Shown piece by piece: positions 56,807 to 64,000 of a stretch of 64,000 nt of DNA (the first letter of the stretch is position 1; every line of letters starts with the position of its first letter). The notes beneath the pieces were generated by a model. It searched no databases. It was not told the origin of the DNA and saw nothing but the letters and a program-made list of their open reading frames with translations. The stretch spans positions 124,001-188,000 of the forward strand of contig JAEZRE010000015.1 of assembly GCA_023412915.1 (NCBI GenBank), given 5' to 3'. This DNA is from Bacillota bacterium (GTDB taxonomy: Bacteria; Bacillota; Clostridia; Acetivibrionales; DTU013). Both the position numbers and the translations under genes were made by a program.

Positions 56807-57706
56807 CTACTCATACGTCTTAAAGCCTTCGCCGAGCACCTCCGTGACTTCGTTCAATATGATAAATGCCGACGGGTCGATCTTCTTGACAATTTCCTTG
56901 AGCTGTGCCAGCTGCGCACGCTGTATGACGCAGTACAGCACCTTTTTTTCACTGCCCGTATACATACCGAGTCCCTTCAGGGCAGTGACCCCCCTGTCGA
57001 GATCGGTCATTATCGCCTGTGCTATCGGGTCGGCAAAATCGGAAACGATAAAGATCGACTTCGCGAAGTTTACGCCCTCCAATATGACGTCTATAATCTT
57101 CGATGATATGTAAAGCGCCAGGACCGAATATAAGGCAAGTAGAAAGCTTTTGAACGCGACCGCGGCAAAAACGATGACGGCCGAGTCTATGAACAGGAGC
57201 GTTTTGCCCATCGATAAGCCCGGGTTGAAGTGATGGACTATTCTGGCCGCAAGATCGGTCCCTCCCGTAGTGGCTCCCGATTTGAACACGAAGCCGAGCC
57301 CGAGCCCCATGAAAAACCCTCCGAAAATCGTAAAAAGCAGATAGTCCGGACTCGAAGTGAGCCTCTCCAGTTCCAGTTCCTTGATAATGAGCGTTGTAAG
57401 CGGCTCCGCAATGTCGATAATGACGGATAGGAGTATGGTACTGAAAAGTGTGCGTACGGTGAATTTCCGTCCGATGAATTTCATACCGAAAATAAACAGA
57501 GGTATGTTCAGTATCAACATTACTGTGCCGACCTGGAACCTCTCCCCACTTAAATAGTAAATAACCGTGGCTATTCCGGTGACACCTCCCGGAGCAAGCT
57601 TGTAAGGAACCAGAAAAATATTGATGGCAGCCGCAGTTATCACCGAACCCACGATAATCCACAAATAATCCTTGAGACCCTGAACGAATTTTTCCTTCCG
57701 CTTCAT
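56807..57706 (-). CDS. YitT-family membrane protein (DUF161/DUF2179)
   Basis: Integral membrane protein of 299 residues with five or six helices (LWIIVGSVITAAAINIFLVPYKLAPGGVTGIATVIYYLS opening; FGGFFMGLGLGFVFKSGATTGGTDLAA; ALYSVLALYISSKIIDVILEG), followed by a soluble C-terminal DUF2179 domain (FIVSDFADPIAQAIMTDLDRGVTALKGLGMYTG). The family is common in Firmicutes and its transport role is unproven. The start at 57706 (MKRKEKFVQG) follows ggcggtg; the frame extends 23 codons further without a ribosome site. Divergent from the envelope operon at 57885. Confidence 0.92.
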   Translation of the reverse strand: MKRKEKFVQGLKDYLWIIVGSVITAAAINIFLVPYKLAPGGVTGIATVIYYLSGERFQVGTVMLILNIPLFIFGMKFIGRKFTVRTLFSTILLSVIIDIAEPLTTLIIKELELERLTSSPDYLLFTIFGGFFMGLGLGFVFKSGATTGGTDLAARIVHHFNPGLSMGKTLLFIDSAVIVFAAVAFKSFLLALYSVLALYISSKIIDVILEGVNFAKSIFIVSDFADPIAQAIMTDLDRGVTALKGLGMYTGSEKKVLYCVIQRAQLAQLKEIVKKIDPSAFIILNEVTEVLGEGFKTYE

Positions 57707-57840
57707 AGCCAACACCGCCTTAGTCTTTTTATGGCACGGTACTTTTATTTTCCCCTGCCTGCCGGTATAATGCATCCTTTGACAAAAAATCGCGTTTATA
57801 CTATCATCAATATATTGTAATATTATTTACACCAATTGTT

Positions 57841-57860
57841 AAGGGGGATACATCCCCCTT
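57841..57860. promoter_or_regulatory. 8-bp GC-rich hairpin in the leader of the envelope operon
   Basis: AAGGGGGA (57841-57848) pairs with TCCCCCTT (57853-57860) around a TACA loop. It lies 25 bp before the glycosyltransferase start. No T-run follows on the plus strand, so it may be a translational or regulatory hairpin, or an operator between the divergent genes. Confidence 0.5.
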
Positions 57861-57884
57861 TAAAAAACAGACGGACGGTCATAA

Positions 57885-59003
57885 ATGAGCGGGATATTAT
57901 TCATTTCATCTTTTTATACAGGCCATGGCCATAAGAGTATCACTGCCGCACTGCGGGAACAGCTTTCGGAACTCGATCCGTATACGTCCGCCGATGAAAT
58001 CGACGGTTTCATGCTTGGCGGGCCGGTCTCTGCCTGGATGAGCAGGATGTACGACAAGGTGGCGACCAAGGCTCCTGCGTTCTGGAAAGTGTATTACGGA
58101 CTTGGCAACGTCTTTCCGTCCGTTTCGAGGATTTTCATGGCGCGGAGCATAAAAAAGGGCTTTTACCGTGTTCTGGAAACGAAGCGCCCTGATCTCATAG
58201 TATCAGTGCACCCCAGCTTTGTAGGCTCCGTTGAAGACCTCCTCGATGCAAGGGGTTGGAAGATACCGGTGATATCGTATATTGCTGACCTCGACAACGT
58301 CTCGCGCATATGGGCGGACAAACGCTCGTTTTGTACGGTCTGCCCCACTGAAAACGCAAGACTTACGATGTTGAATTACGGCGTGCCCGACAGCAAAATT
58401 AAAGTTTTTGGCTTTCCGGTAAGAAAAAGGTTCAATCAAACCGGACCTTGCGGGGCAACCTCATATTATGAACAATTTAAGCAAAAAAAAGAACTGCAGT
58501 TTTTGATAATGAACGGCAGCCAGGGCAGACAGCAGGCTGTGGAAATGGCAAGGATCCTGCTCGGGCATTATGACTGCAGAGTCGTTATACTGGCCGGAAA
58601 CAATAAAAAATTCCGGGCCGAAGCGGAAAAAAGCCTCGAAGGCTACAAGGACAGGCTCGAGGTCTGCGGCTTCGTTGAAGATGTTGAAAAATACATGCTC
58701 GAATCGGATATTTTACTATTGCGTGCGAGCCCGAACGTAATGATGGAAGCCGTAAACCTGTGCAGGCCTTTTATTGTAACGGGAGCGTTGACCGGCCAGG
58801 AGGAGAAAAATCCGCAATTCGCGGAGGCAAATAATTTGGGCGTTGTCTGCGGTGATACTCTGAAACTGACGGATACCGTAAACGGGCTGCTTGCGGACGG
58901 CGGCAGAAAACTCGGGGAAATTGCGGCGAGCCAGTTGGCGTTCAGACAGCCGGAAGCATCCAGACGCGCGGCGGAATTGTTTTTATCCGCCTTGAAGGGG
59001 TAA
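57885..59003 (+). CDS. GT28-type glycolipid glycosyltransferase (MGDG synthase/UgtP-like)
   Basis: Adds sugar from a nucleotide donor to a lipid acceptor at the inner face of the membrane. The 372 residues show the MGDG-synthase N-terminal domain (ILFISSFYTGHGHKSITAALREQL with the G-x-G-H motif; RPDLIVSVHPSFVGSVEDLL; VISYIADLDNVSRIWADKRS) and a GT-B C-terminal half (LQFLIMNGSQGRQQAVEMARILL, CRVVILAGNNKKF, VCGFVEDVEKYMLESDILLLRASPNVMMEAV). It starts at ATG 57885; the ribosome site is weak (ggacgg). First gene of the envelope operon, 11 bp before the acyltransferase gene. It probably makes a glycosyl-diacylglycerol that anchors a polymer. Confidence 0.88.
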   Translation: MSGILFISSFYTGHGHKSITAALREQLSELDPYTSADEIDGFMLGGPVSAWMSRMYDKVATKAPAFWKVYYGLGNVFPSVSRIFMARSIKKGFYRVLETKRPDLIVSVHPSFVGSVEDLLDARGWKIPVISYIADLDNVSRIWADKRSFCTVCPTENARLTMLNYGVPDSKIKVFGFPVRKRFNQTGPCGATSYYEQFKQKKELQFLIMNGSQGRQQAVEMARILLGHYDCRVVILAGNNKKFRAEAEKSLEGYKDRLEVCGFVEDVEKYMLESDILLLRASPNVMMEAVNLCRPFIVTGALTGQEEKNPQFAEANNLGVVCGDTLKLTDTVNGLLADGGRKLGEIAASQLAFRQPEASRRAAELFLSALKG

Positions 59004-59014
59004 ACGGAGGGTAT

Positions 59015-59524
59015 ATGAAAATAATCAGGCTTTTGATACAAAAGGAGTTCCTGCTGAATCTTTTGACATTTTTCATTTTTTCTTTAATCATAACATACCT
59101 GTCCAACAAGATGCCCGACAGCTTCTATTCCCGCGACAGCTGGCTGCTCAGGCAGCGGGAGTGGGAGAAGAGGGGCGAATTCTATCAGCGCGTCTTTCGC
59201 GTGAAGGTTTGGAAAAAGCTGCTGCCCGAGCTTGGCGACATAGTAAAAGGCGTCTTCCCGAAAAAGAGGATAAAGGAATATACAAGGGAATACCTGCAGA
59301 AATATATATTTGAATCCTGCAAGTCCGAGGTTACCCACTGGAGCATCATTTTTTCCACTCTTTCGTTCTTCCTCTGGAGCGAATTCGAACCAGCAATTAT
59401 GATAGTGATTCTTGCTATTATTCTGAATTTGCCGTATATTATCATACAAAGATACAACAGGCCGCGGATAATGGTGATGGTTGAAAACATCGAAGGCCAC
59501 CAGAGCAGGGTACCTGCCGTCTGA
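59015..59524 (+). CDS. CrtO-like glycosyl acyltransferase family membrane protein
   Basis: Protein of 169 residues resembling glycosyl-4,4'-diaponeurosporenoate acyltransferase (CrtO), which acylates a sugar on a membrane lipid in staphyloxanthin synthesis. Matching features are the N-terminal helix (LLIQKEFLLNLLTFFIFSLIITYL), RQREWEKRGEFYQRVFRVKVWKKLLPELGD, KKRIKEYTREYLQKYIFESCKSEVTHW with its conserved E-x-H-W, and a C-terminal helix pair. It starts at ATG 59015 after cggaggg. No carotenoid genes are present. Here it follows a glycolipid glycosyltransferase, so acylation of that glycolipid's sugar head is the simpler guess. Confidence 0.85.
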   Translation: MKIIRLLIQKEFLLNLLTFFIFSLIITYLSNKMPDSFYSRDSWLLRQREWEKRGEFYQRVFRVKVWKKLLPELGDIVKGVFPKKRIKEYTREYLQKYIFESCKSEVTHWSIIFSTLSFFLWSEFEPAIMIVILAIILNLPYIIIQRYNRPRIMVMVENIEGHQSRVPAV

Positions 59525-59560
59525 TTTCAGTAGAATGTACTATGAACAGGATATATACCT

Positions 59561-61258
59561 ATGAACAGATTTATTTCATATACGCACTCAAAGCCGCTTG
59601 CAGGGACGGATCGCGACGGACGTAAATTCACTGCGGCAATATGTATACTTATTTTTTTAAATGCACTCAAGATAACGCTATTTGATTTTATGATCCTTCC
59701 TGTCTGGACTCCGGCAGCATTCGTCTACAAGCTTTCATTTACCGTGCTGATCGGTATAATACTTTTTCCACAGGCAGCCCGAATCAGTTTCAGACTGCTG
59801 CTCATCCTGCTGTATGCCGCGCAGATCGCATATATGTTTTCATACATGAGCTATTACGCATATTTCGGCAATTATCTTCACCTGTTCCAGGCCTTCGCGC
59901 TGTTCACCGAAGGCGTAGGGCCTATCAGGCATTTCACCATCCCGATAAATTACAAGATGGGCATACTTCTCATCGATCTGCCTTTCTTTATCTGGCTGTT
60001 CTTTTTTAAAAACAGAGCCGGATTATATCGCAACAATCTCAGAAAGCCCGTGAAGAACGCAGTCATGGCCTCGCTGCTCGTGCTTGTACTGCTCGAGGGC
60101 TGGAACTTCGCAAACGGCCTTTCGGTGCTGCAAATGGGAAAAAATTTTTATTCCACCGAAGAGAAAATAATTGAACGGTACGGAACATTTGTAAACAATA
60201 TCGTGGATATAACCGTGAATTACGGCGGCGCAAACATGGTCAACCAGTTCCAGTACGGCAAGACCGTGACGGCTGCGGAAAGAGCGGAAAAACACCCGAA
60301 TATCGTCGCGATACAGGTCGAATCCATGGATGCGGCTGTTGTAAATCAGCAATATAAAGGCGAATATGTAATGCCCTTTTTGCACAGTCTCACTCAAAAA
60401 GGTGTTTATTACCCCTTCATGCTTTCGTACCACAAATCCGGGGGAACCTCGGACGCCGAATTTTCTATATTGAACAGCATCGAGCCGTTGGGCAATTATC
60501 CCTCCATCAAAATACCTATATACGATTATTCGAACTCCTTCATAAAACAGCTCGATACTGGCGGTTACGCAACTGAGGCCTATCACGGCAATATAGGCAA
60601 TTATTATAACAGGGACGTGGCATTTCGGAAGATGGGCTTTGACAATTTTTATGATATTGGTAAAATGAAGTTGAAGGAGAGCGGATGGGGCGCGCCCGAC
60701 CATGAAGTTTTCGATTTTGTTCTGAAAAATACGGCGGGGCTGAAACAGCCGTTCTTCGACTATATAATAACCATGAGCAGCCACATGCCGTTCGAAAATA
60801 CGGCTGGTTACTATAAGAATGACAGGTACGACGATATCGGCGACAAGGTTGTCCGGAATTATTTTACGGCTTTTTCCTATGTGGATCAGTCGATACGGGA
60901 TTTTACAAATGAAATCCTCAAGCAATACCCGGATACTTACGTGCTGATTTGGGGCGATCATACTCCCAGCATTGAATCCGCGGATTACAAGCAGGCTTCA
61001 TATACTTCCGAAGGCGATTACTACGAATTCGTGCCGTTTATAATGCTGACGCCGGACGGTAAAGCATACACCGGAAGCGGGAATGCGGCGTCGTTCCTCG
61101 ACATAGCGCCGACGATTCTCGATGCTTCGGGCATAGCATATTCCTACAGGACCGATGGGATCGATCTGGCCGCCCCGCCCTCAAAGCTTCCGGAGGTACC
61201 GTTCAAGGGCAAATCCCACACCAGGGCGGAATTGTTCGACAATGTCATGGGAAAGTAA
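59561..61258 (+). CDS. Lipoteichoic-acid-synthase-like membrane sulfatase-fold enzyme
   Basis: Alkaline-phosphatase-superfamily transferase of 565 residues with five N-terminal membrane helices (about 24-190) and an extracellular catalytic domain. The metal-site elements are NIVAIQVESMDA (first Glu), the Thr nucleophile in SGGTSDAEFSILNS (about 293), ITMSSHMPFE (His) and YVLIWGDHTPSI (Asp-His). Family members move glycerol phosphate from phosphatidylglycerol onto a glycolipid or polymer outside the membrane. It starts at ATG 59561 with only a weak aagga-like site, 36 bp after the acyltransferase gene. The preceding glycolipid genes support a role in building a lipid-linked envelope polymer. 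Confidence 0.92.
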   Translation: MNRFISYTHSKPLAGTDRDGRKFTAAICILIFLNALKITLFDFMILPVWTPAAFVYKLSFTVLIGIILFPQAARISFRLLLILLYAAQIAYMFSYMSYYAYFGNYLHLFQAFALFTEGVGPIRHFTIPINYKMGILLIDLPFFIWLFFFKNRAGLYRNNLRKPVKNAVMASLLVLVLLEGWNFANGLSVLQMGKNFYSTEEKIIERYGTFVNNIVDITVNYGGANMVNQFQYGKTVTAAERAEKHPNIVAIQVESMDAAVVNQQYKGEYVMPFLHSLTQKGVYYPFMLSYHKSGGTSDAEFSILNSIEPLGNYPSIKIPIYDYSNSFIKQLDTGGYATEAYHGNIGNYYNRDVAFRKMGFDNFYDIGKMKLKESGWGAPDHEVFDFVLKNTAGLKQPFFDYIITMSSHMPFENTAGYYKNDRYDDIGDKVVRNYFTAFSYVDQSIRDFTNEILKQYPDTYVLIWGDHTPSIESADYKQASYTSEGDYYEFVPFIMLTPDGKAYTGSGNAASFLDIAPTILDASGIAYSYRTDGIDLAAPPSKLPEVPFKGKSHTRAELFDNVMGK

Positions 61259-61274
61259 TTGGAAAGGAAAAGCT

Positions 61275-62009
61275 ATGAGAAAAACGATTGAAATACTCGG
61301 CATACCGGTAGACAACATAACGATGGATGAGGCTGTGGAAAAAGTCGGCTCATTCATAAAGGCCGACGGCATCCACACCATATTCACTCCCAATGCTGAA
61401 ATAATGATGGCTGCACACAGGGATCCCTCGCTTGCAGCGATACTAACCGGAGCCGACATGCTTACTGCCGATGGCGCGGGCGTCGTACTGGCGTCGAAGA
61501 TACTTGGACAGGCGCTCCCGGAAAAGGTTTCGGGCTTCGACCTCGTAAAGAAGGTTTTTGAGACATATTCAAAAGACGGGATACGCTGTTTCATATTCGG
61601 CTCGAAACCGGGAGTTGCCGAAGCCGCAGCTGAAAGGATCAGGAACGGCAATCCCGGGATCGTCGTTGCAGGCTGCCGCAACGGTTACTTTACAGACAAG
61701 GACGACGCCGAAATAGTAAACAGCATAAATGAAGCCAAGGCCGATATACTGCTGGTAGCGCTCGGCGCACCTAAACAGGAGAAGTGGATAAAGAGCCACC
61801 TTGACCGCCTCAACTGCAAGGTGTGCATAGGCGTTGGCGGTGCGGTGGACGTTCTCTCGGGCAATACCAAGCTCGCGCCTGATTTCTTCAGACGGAACGG
61901 CCTCGAATGGTTTTACAGGCTGTGCAAGGAACCAAAAAGGGCGAAGCGCATGCTCGACCTGCCAAGGTTTATGATACGGGTCGTATTATCGAAGTTGACA
62001 GGAAAATAA
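61275..62009 (+). CDS. WecG/TagA/CpsF-family glycosyltransferase (GT26)
   Basis: Transfers N-acetylmannosamine or a related sugar to a GlcNAc-diphospho-undecaprenol type acceptor, an early step in wall teichoic acid or exopolysaccharide assembly. The 244 residues follow the family: ILGIPVDNITMDEAVEKV, HTIFTPNAEIMMAAHRD (Thr/Asn of the active site), ADMLTADGAGVVLASKILG (catalytic Asp), VALGAPKQEKWI and IGVGGAVDVLSGNTKLAPDFFRRNGLEWFYRL. The ATG at 61275 lies 4 bases after ggaaaggaaa; the frame extends upstream only inside the previous gene in another reading. Last gene of the operon, 16 bp after the LTA-synthase-like gene. Confidence 0.94.
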   Translation: MRKTIEILGIPVDNITMDEAVEKVGSFIKADGIHTIFTPNAEIMMAAHRDPSLAAILTGADMLTADGAGVVLASKILGQALPEKVSGFDLVKKVFETYSKDGIRCFIFGSKPGVAEAAAERIRNGNPGIVVAGCRNGYFTDKDDAEIVNSINEAKADILLVALGAPKQEKWIKSHLDRLNCKVCIGVGGAVDVLSGNTKLAPDFFRRNGLEWFYRLCKEPKRAKRMLDLPRFMIRVVLSKLTGK

Positions 62010-62025
62010 GTCTGATTCTCGCCTT

Positions 62026-62682
62026 CTAGGTAAGTTCAGCCCTTTTAGTGATCAAACAGGATACGAAGCATGATACGGCGAGCAGGATCAGCCCTGCTCC
62101 GCAGCCCGTTATCCATATCATATGCTGATGGGAAATATAATACTGAAAGGTTTGTTTCAAGCCGCTCAGATCCGCTTTCTTGCTGATTAATACACTGCCC
62201 ATAATAATAATATACATAGGCAGCATAGTAAAAATGTATGCCTTTGAAAAACCGATCTTAAAGTAAATCGGGAAAGAAATACCGATGGCCAGGCAATAAT
62301 AAAGAAAAGAAGCTGACAAGTAGGTAATAAAGGTGGACTGCTCCATTCCTTTACCGGAATAACTAGATATGATGTAAGCCATACACCCTGAGACCAACAT
62401 ATTTATAAGGCAGAAACATAAAGCGAATATAAACCTGCCTATAACGACATCAGTCCTCCTAAGCGGCAAAATCCCATATAACCTGCTTAAATTATTTTTT
62501 TCATAAATGGAAAAAACCAAGCCGCTCAAAAATACAGAGAAAGCCATAATGATCACTATCGCTATAACCGGCTGAGTAAATACGGCCAATAAGACTGCAA
62601 GCGCATAGATGATTATGAATCTCGCGTAATTGCTCTTTAACGTATAGTAATCCAATCTTACCGATTTTATAACATTAGTCAC
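62026..62682 (-). CDS. ABC-2-type permease (YtrA operon type)
   Basis: Membrane subunit of an ABC exporter, about 218 residues with six hydrophobic helices (FIIIYALAVLLAVFTQPVIAIVIIMAF, RFIFALCFCLINMLVSGCMAYII, TYLSASFLYYCLAIGISFPIYF, IFTMLPMYIIIMGSVLIS, WITGCGAGLILLAVSCFVSCLI), of the ABC2_membrane_5 kind. The GTG at 62682 is the best start: ggagagg lies 6 bases upstream and it overlaps the ATPase stop by 8 bp, giving tight coupling; an extension to 62724 has no ribosome site. It may export antimicrobial peptides or respond to envelope stress, as ytr/bcr operons do. Confidence 0.87.
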   Translation of the reverse strand: MTNVIKSVRLDYYTLKSNYARFIIIYALAVLLAVFTQPVIAIVIIMAFSVFLSGLVFSIYEKNNLSRLYGILPLRRTDVVIGRFIFALCFCLINMLVSGCMAYIISSYSGKGMEQSTFITYLSASFLYYCLAIGISFPIYFKIGFSKAYIFTMLPMYIIIMGSVLISKKADLSGLKQTFQYYISHQHMIWITGCGAGLILLAVSCFVSCLITKRAELT

Positions 62683-63538
62683 GGTTTCCCTCTCCTTTAC
62701 TGATATATACCAATATCTCATCAATGGTGGGCGCTTCGATTATTATTTCACCGGGTAGCTGCTTTACTTCCGGAGCCGGTATCAAACCGGAAAATCCTGT
62801 ACTGCTTTGTTTAATGCCTATGATCTTAGCCCTTAACTGTTCCGTCAAATCCTTCGGACCGCCTTTGACGATGCGGAAGCTTTCAAGCAAATTGTCCTTT
62901 GTTCCCGTATAGAAGACCCTGCCATTGTCGATCAATGTGATATAATCCGCTATCGTCTCCAAATCTGAAGTTATATGCGTCGAAAACAGTATGGATTTTT
63001 TTCCGTCTGAAATATAATTGCCCAGTATATCAAGCAGTTCGTCGCGGGCAACCGGATCCAGGCCGCTAGTCGGCTCGTCGAGTATGAGCAGCCTCGCTTC
63101 GTGTGACATTGCCACAGCAAGCATCAGCTTCATTTTCATTCCGCGCGACAGATCTTTTACTTTTTTATCTACGGACAGTCCAAAGCTGCCTAGATATTTT
63201 TTGTACAGCTCACTGTCCCATTTGCTGTAAAAAGCTTTTACCGCCTTTTCAACATCGGATATCTTCCAGTTGTCCACGAAAAAAATGTCGTCGAAAACGA
63301 CGCCTGTATCCTGTTTGATTCCCTGTTCTTCCAATATGTTATCCTTGCCGAATACTTTGATAGTTCCGCTGTTGCGTGCAAGCATGTTCAGGATAAGTCG
63401 TATGGTTGTAGTCTTGCCGGCGCCGTTTTGACCGACAAAGCCCATGATGTAGCCTTCCGGAAGTGAGAACGCAACATCTTTGAGCGTAAACTCCCTGTAC
63501 TCTTTTCGCAAACCTGTAATCTCTATGGCATTAATCAT
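62675..63538 (-). CDS. ABC exporter ATPase (YtrB/BcrA-like)
   Basis: ATP-binding subunit of 287 residues. Walker A GQNGAGKTTTIRLIL (about 37-51), Q-loop region DTGVVFDDIFFVDN, signature LSRGMKMKLMLAVAMSHE, Walker B LLILDEPTSGLDP and the H-loop FSTHITSDLE are present. The signature LSRGM replaces LSGGQ, as is common in BcrA/YtrB exporters. The ATG at 63538 lies 7 bases after aaggag and overlaps the gntR stop by 8 bp. It forms an operon gntR-ATPase-permease. Confidence 0.93.
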   Translation of the reverse strand: MINAIEITGLRKEYREFTLKDVAFSLPEGYIMGFVGQNGAGKTTTIRLILNMLARNSGTIKVFGKDNILEEQGIKQDTGVVFDDIFFVDNWKISDVEKAVKAFYSKWDSELYKKYLGSFGLSVDKKVKDLSRGMKMKLMLAVAMSHEARLLILDEPTSGLDPVARDELLDILGNYISDGKKSILFSTHITSDLETIADYITLIDNGRVFYTGTKDNLLESFRIVKGGPKDLTEQLRAKIIGIKQSSTGFSGLIPAPEVKQLPGEIIIEAPTIDEILVYISKGEGNRD

Positions 63539-63914
63539 ATTCATTCTCCTTCAGTATCAACTCGAACATCTTCAAAAGATCTTCCCGCGACAGCTTCGCC
63601 GTTTTCCCCGCGCTGACAGCTGACGAAATGCCTTCCTCGACCTTGCGCAGAAGTTGCTCGCGGACGTATTCGCTGTTTTTGGGCAGGACATAACAGCCTT
63701 TACCCTGGACGATCGAGATAAATCCCTCCTGCTCTAGATCTGTGTAGGCCCTTGTCGTTGTAATTACGCTTATCCTCAATTCATTTGCCAGCTGCCTGAT
63801 CGATGGAAGCAGATCTCCCTCTCTCAGCTCGTCGCTTAGAATCGCCTCTTTTATCTGATCTTCAATTTGCTCATAAATCGGCTTTCCCGATGTATTGGTT
63901 ATAATGATTCTCAA
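63531..63914 (-). CDS. GntR-family regulator, YtrA subfamily
   Basis: Repressor of 127 residues with a short C-terminal helical domain typical of YtrA. The winged helix spans residues 1-75: PIYEQIEDQIKEAILSDELREGDLLPSIRQLANELRISVITTTRAYTDLEQEGFI followed by VQGKGCYV. The start is TTG at 63914 (LRIIITNTSGK) with an agaagg site about 11 bases upstream. It is the first gene of the exporter operon and is probably autoregulated through the dyad that overlaps the -10 element at 63952-63970. In relatives this system answers to peptidoglycan-targeting antibiotics. Confidence 0.92.
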   Translation of the reverse strand: MRIIITNTSGKPIYEQIEDQIKEAILSDELREGDLLPSIRQLANELRISVITTTRAYTDLEQEGFISIVQGKGCYVLPKNSEYVREQLLRKVEEGISSAVSAGKTAKLSREDLLKMFELILKENEYD

Positions 63915-63951
63915 TTCAAACCAACCTTCTACTGAATATAGTGATCTTACT

Positions 63952-63991
63952 GTTTATATACGATATTAACAGCTAAATTGTTACAAGTCAA
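63952..63991 (-). promoter_or_regulatory. Promoter and probable YtrA operator
   Basis: On the minus strand TTGACT (63991-63986) and TAATAT (63968-63963) are 17 bp apart. A 19-bp dyad, GTTAATATCGTATATAAAC (63970-63952), covers the -10 with one mismatched pair, suited to a dimeric GntR repressor. Confidence 0.7.
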
Positions 63992-64000
63992 TAGAGTATC

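Noticed and set aside
60023..60961. 312-codon open frame on the minus strand.
   Set aside because: Antisense shadow of the LTA-synthase-like gene.

Overview
The window looks like chromosome of an anaerobic, motile, endospore-forming member of the Firmicutes (class Clostridia). Pointers are an alpha/beta-type small acid-soluble spore protein, a methanol:corrinoid methyltransferase, YesM/YesN-type two-component systems beside sugar ABC importers, an FMN-riboswitch-controlled ECF S-component, clostridial-style Shine-Dalgarno sites with many GTG/TTG starts, and a lipoteichoic-acid-synthase-like enzyme. I cannot name a species. Base composition is moderate, with AT-rich stretches at about 11.6-14.7 kb and 35.6-38.4 kb that look like later additions.

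Layout. 1-3.3 kb: chemotaxis operon cheA-cheW-MCP on the minus strand, cut by the left edge, with a strong promoter. 3.4-6.3 kb: a small gene, a Nudix hydrolase behind an odd structured leader, and an MFS exporter-MerR operon with a textbook MerR promoter. 6.4-11.6 kb: a 923-residue secreted protein made of two fused solute-binding-protein halves, glucose-6-phosphate dehydrogenase and a cyclase-family hydrolase. 11.6-14.7 kb: an AT-rich islet of unrecognised secreted and membrane proteins next to tRNA-Cys. 14.7-16 kb: tRNAs Cys, Gly, Phe, Asp, Val and a Cys-rich DUF3795-type protein. 16-25.4 kb (all minus strand): Hsp33, cold-shock protein, methyltransferase, spore protein, the FtsE-FtsX-M23 peptidase-S41 protease cell-wall locus, a PucR-type regulator and an MsmK/UgpC-type sugar ABC ATPase.

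25.5-35 kb: arginine/carbamoyl-phosphate genes argC-argB-(PilZ)-argD-carA-carB-argF on the plus strand. Both argC and argD have promoters whose -35 and -10 elements are each covered by an ARG box. 35.1-38.4 kb: GNAT acetyltransferases and mtaB. mtaB sits between an intact GNAT gene and a decayed copy of that gene's 3' end. 38.4-55.2 kb: two complete sugar-uptake modules, each with a YesM-type kinase, a YesN-type AraC regulator, a lipoprotein binding protein and two permeases. Neither has its own ATPase, so the MsmK-type ATPase at 24.3-25.4 kb is the natural partner. One module also carries a GHL6/beta-galactosidase-trimerisation glycoside hydrolase.

55.3-64 kb: a small helix-turn-helix protein, ribU with its FMN riboswitch and terminator, a YitT-type membrane protein, and a tight plus-strand operon of cell-envelope genes (GT28-type glycosyltransferase, CrtO-like acyltransferase, LTA-synthase-like enzyme, TagA/WecG glycosyltransferase). 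The right edge holds a YtrA-type GntR regulator with an ABC exporter. The most novel-looking items are the double solute-binding protein, the mtaB insertion between GNAT repeats, the shared-ATPase sugar modules and the envelope operon.
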